DNA of 7,481 nt from CAG-877 sp963660495 (lineage in GTDB: Bacteria; Bacillota_I; Bacilli_A; RF39; UBA660). Positions 6,244-7,481 of this stretch are shown piece after piece (position 1 is the stretch's first letter; every line of letters starts with the position of its first letter). The DNA lies in the NCBI GenBank assembly GCA_963660495.1, contig CAVKYO010000029.1, positions 1 to 7,481 of the forward strand, in the 5' to 3' direction. The notes beneath the pieces are model-generated. The model was given only the letters and a program-made list of their open reading frames with translations, had not been told where the DNA came from and made no database searches. Made by a program: the position numbers and the translations under genes.

Positions 6244-6274
6244 AAAAAACGATGTTCAAACATAAGAACACCGT
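6242..6274 (-). terminator. Rho-independent terminator of the zinc-ribbon gene
   Basis: On the minus strand ACGGTGTTC (6274-6266) pairs with GAACATCGT (6257-6249), nine pairs with one G-U, around an 8 nt loop. A run of eight T (6249-6242) follows. It begins 8 nt after the stop codon of the zinc-ribbon gene. Confidence 0.85.
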
Positions 6275-6282
6275 ATAATAAC

Positions 6283-7278
6283 TTATTTTCCTAAAATAAC
6301 CGAATTAAAGTTAGGTGATGTAAAATCACTCATTGCTCTAACTCCAGTACTCTTTTTTAAAGAAGTAACAAAGTCAACAATAGTATTTAAATCACTAGCT
6401 GACGCATATCCACCTTCTGCACAAATAACACCAGCACCATTAGCTCTAACTACAATATGATAATTAACATTTTGATATAATCCTTCAAATAAAATATATT
6501 CATTACCATTTTTTTTATCTATTTCATAATTCAAATCAGTTAAACCTTTAGCTTCAAGATTTGCTTTAAATGAAACGACATTTTGTTTAACCAAAGCATA
6601 AGTAGCATCCTCAGATGTTTCTATAACTGAATAAGAACTCTGAGAATCATTAATAAATATTGAACCATAACCGTAAGCACCAATTTCATCTCCAGCTACA
6701 AAACTCCAATTTTTAGGAACATTACCAGATAATCCATTAACAGTTACAGAATTACTACTAACCGCAACTGTAGTATCCTCACTAGTAGAAGAAGTACCTG
6801 ATTTAGTAGAAGATGCATTTTTAGTAGTCATAAAATAACATATACCTATTGCAACAAAAGCAATAACTACAACAATAATTATTATACTAGCATTACTATT
6901 AGCTTTAGTGGCTGCTACACCGTTACCAGCTGAAGCAAAATTCATATTATTCATATTATTTGTAGGCATAACTGGTTGATTATTTTGATTCATATTATTC
7001 ATTGGCATAGTTGACTGACTACTTTGTTCAACACTATTAACTGGATTAATATTTTGAATAGGAACACTAGGCTGTATACCTTGACTAAATCCAACCGGAA
7101 CACTATTTATTAAAGTTGGCTCAGGACTAGGAACACTACTAACAGATTGTGCTTGATTAGTATTAACCATAACTGGTTGTTCTTGCAAATTATTAGAATT
7201 ACTATTTAAATTAAAACCACAACTAGTACAAAAAGAACTACCTTGTTCTACAACATTATTACACTTTGGACAATTCAT
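6283..7278 (-). CDS. Zinc-ribbon, single-pass membrane protein with extracytoplasmic domain
   Basis: A 331-residue protein in three parts. Residues 3-20 are a zinc ribbon with two CxxC pairs (Cys3, Cys6, Cys17, Cys20; NCPKCN and FCTSCG). Residues 22-130 are a low-complexity linker rich in Asn, Gln, Ser, Pro and Met, with short repeats such as MNNMN. Residues 131-150 are one strong membrane helix. After a Ser/Thr-rich stretch (152-176), residues 177-310 form a folded, probably beta-rich domain I do not recognise. Expected topology is zinc ribbon inside and C-terminal domain outside. Zinc-ribbon plus membrane helix proteins are common in low-GC Bacillota and mostly uncharacterised; a sensing or envelope role is only inference. 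The start at 7278 is chosen because GAGGAG (7292-7287) lies 8 nt upstream. The ATG at 7284 is only 2 nt away, and a longer frame back to 7419 would cover the promoter. It has its own promoter and terminator. Confidence 0.85.
   Translation of the reverse strand: MNCPKCNNVVEQGSSFCTSCGFNLNSNSNNLQEQPVMVNTNQAQSVSSVPSPEPTLINSVPVGFSQGIQPSVPIQNINPVNSVEQSSQSTMPMNNMNQNNQPVMPTNNMNNMNFASAGNGVAATKANSNASIIIIVVVIAFVAIGICYFMTTKNASSTKSGTSSTSEDTTVAVSSNSVTVNGLSGNVPKNWSFVAGDEIGAYGYGSIFINDSQSSYSVIETSEDATYALVKQNVVSFKANLEAKGLTDLNYEIDKKNGNEYILFEGLYQNVNYHIVVRANGAGVICAEGGYASASDLNTIVDFVTSLKKSTGVRAMSDFTSPNFNSVILGK
6941..7016 (-). repeat. Short imperfect tandem repeat inside the zinc-ribbon protein linker
   Basis: TTCATATTATTCAT (plus-strand reading) occurs exactly at 6941-6954 and 6989-7002, 48 bp apart. 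Each copy is followed at a slightly different distance by GGCATA. The repeat encodes the MNNMN-type segments of the Asn/Met/Gln-rich linker, and an expansion or contraction in threes would change linker length without breaking the frame. Confidence 0.55.
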
Positions 7279-7304
7279 ATTCATATCTCCTCTATCATAA
7301 AACA

Positions 7305-7333
7305 AGTATATCATAACAAAGTAAAAAAGTAAA
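7305..7333 (-). promoter_or_regulatory. Sigma-A promoter of the zinc-ribbon gene
   Basis: On the minus strand TTTACT (7333-7328, 4 of 6 matches) is followed by a 17 nt spacer and TATACT (7310-7305, 5 of 6), preceded by TGA as an extended -10. The start would be near 7298, just before the ribosome site GAGGAG (7292-7287). It lies inside the 47-codon upstream extension of the frame, which argues that the extension is not translated. Confidence 0.55.
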
Positions 7334-7481
7334 ACTTTATTAAACCCTGATGGTGTAAAATTATTTGGGGAAAGGCACAAAAAAAGAAAGACCAATGTTA
7401 TAATAAATTTGAAAAACAAAATAACACCCGAGTTTGACAGTTTTTAATCATAAATCTTCTAAAGCCTAGATAAAATCTAGT
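7334..7481. other. Gene-free right edge with a possible hairpin
   Basis: No supportable gene is seen here. An extended -10-like TGTTATAAT on the plus strand (7396-7404) could fire to the right, but there is no good -35 before it. At the edge CTAGAT (7466-7471) and ATCTAG (7475-7480) form a short stem around a 3 nt loop. It may be part of a terminator for a gene outside the window, but no T tract is visible. Confidence 0.3.

Noticed and set aside
7279..7419. A hydrophobic 47-residue N-terminal extension of the zinc-ribbon protein
   Set aside because: It resembles a signal peptide, but the good ribosome site is at 7292-7287 and a promoter lies inside the extension. Zinc-ribbon proteins of this type normally begin at the Cys pair.
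1..7481. Recoded UGA (tryptophan) as in Mollicutes
   Set aside because: All genes are intact with the standard code, and Trp is encoded by TGG.

Overview
The window comes from a very AT-rich bacterium with the standard genetic code: tryptophan is TGG throughout, stops are TAA or TAG, and no in-frame TGA is needed. Strong Shine-Dalgarno sites (AGGAGG type), sigma-A-like promoters and peptidoglycan precursor genes fit a low-GC Bacillota, probably a gut-type Bacilli or Erysipelotrichia-like lineage. The wall genes argue against a wall-less Mollicute. The placement is inferred from composition and gene style and was not tested by any search.

Layout, left to right. Positions 1-442 (minus) hold the N-terminal part of a DUF1016/YhcG-family protein that runs off the left edge. 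A divergent intergenic region of about 135 bp separates it from a Mn-type superoxide dismutase gene (579-1184, plus). The dismutase gene converges on a minus-strand block and ends in a terminator hairpin that overlaps its own stop codon. The minus-strand block, in transcription order, is: an alpha/beta hydrolase (4675-5403); a membrane-anchored MurF-like Mur ligase (3049-4668); a D-Ala-D-Ala ligase (1812-3035); and a compact class I glutamine amidotransferase / gamma-glutamyl hydrolase-like protein (1201-1791). The first three are tightly spaced (6 and 13 nt gaps) behind one good promoter at 5424-5452. A terminator hairpin sits over the end of ddl, before the amidotransferase gene. Further right are two genes that look monocistronic: an unrecognised 196-residue protein (5499-6089) and a zinc-ribbon, single-pass membrane protein with an extracytoplasmic domain (6283-7278). 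Each has its own promoter and terminator. The right edge is a gene-free stretch ending in a possible hairpin.

How the genes may work together. Ddl makes D-Ala-D-Ala and MurF joins it to the UDP-MurNAc-tripeptide, so this pair is the terminal-dipeptide module of wall synthesis. The MurF-like protein is the most unusual: its first 180 residues are about five membrane helices in place of the usual soluble N-terminal domain. The hydrolase and the amidotransferase-like protein are linked to wall synthesis only by position. No mobile element, CRISPR array, rRNA or tRNA was seen. Most of the window is ordinary chromosomal housekeeping. The left-edge nuclease-family gene is the only piece that suggests accessory DNA.
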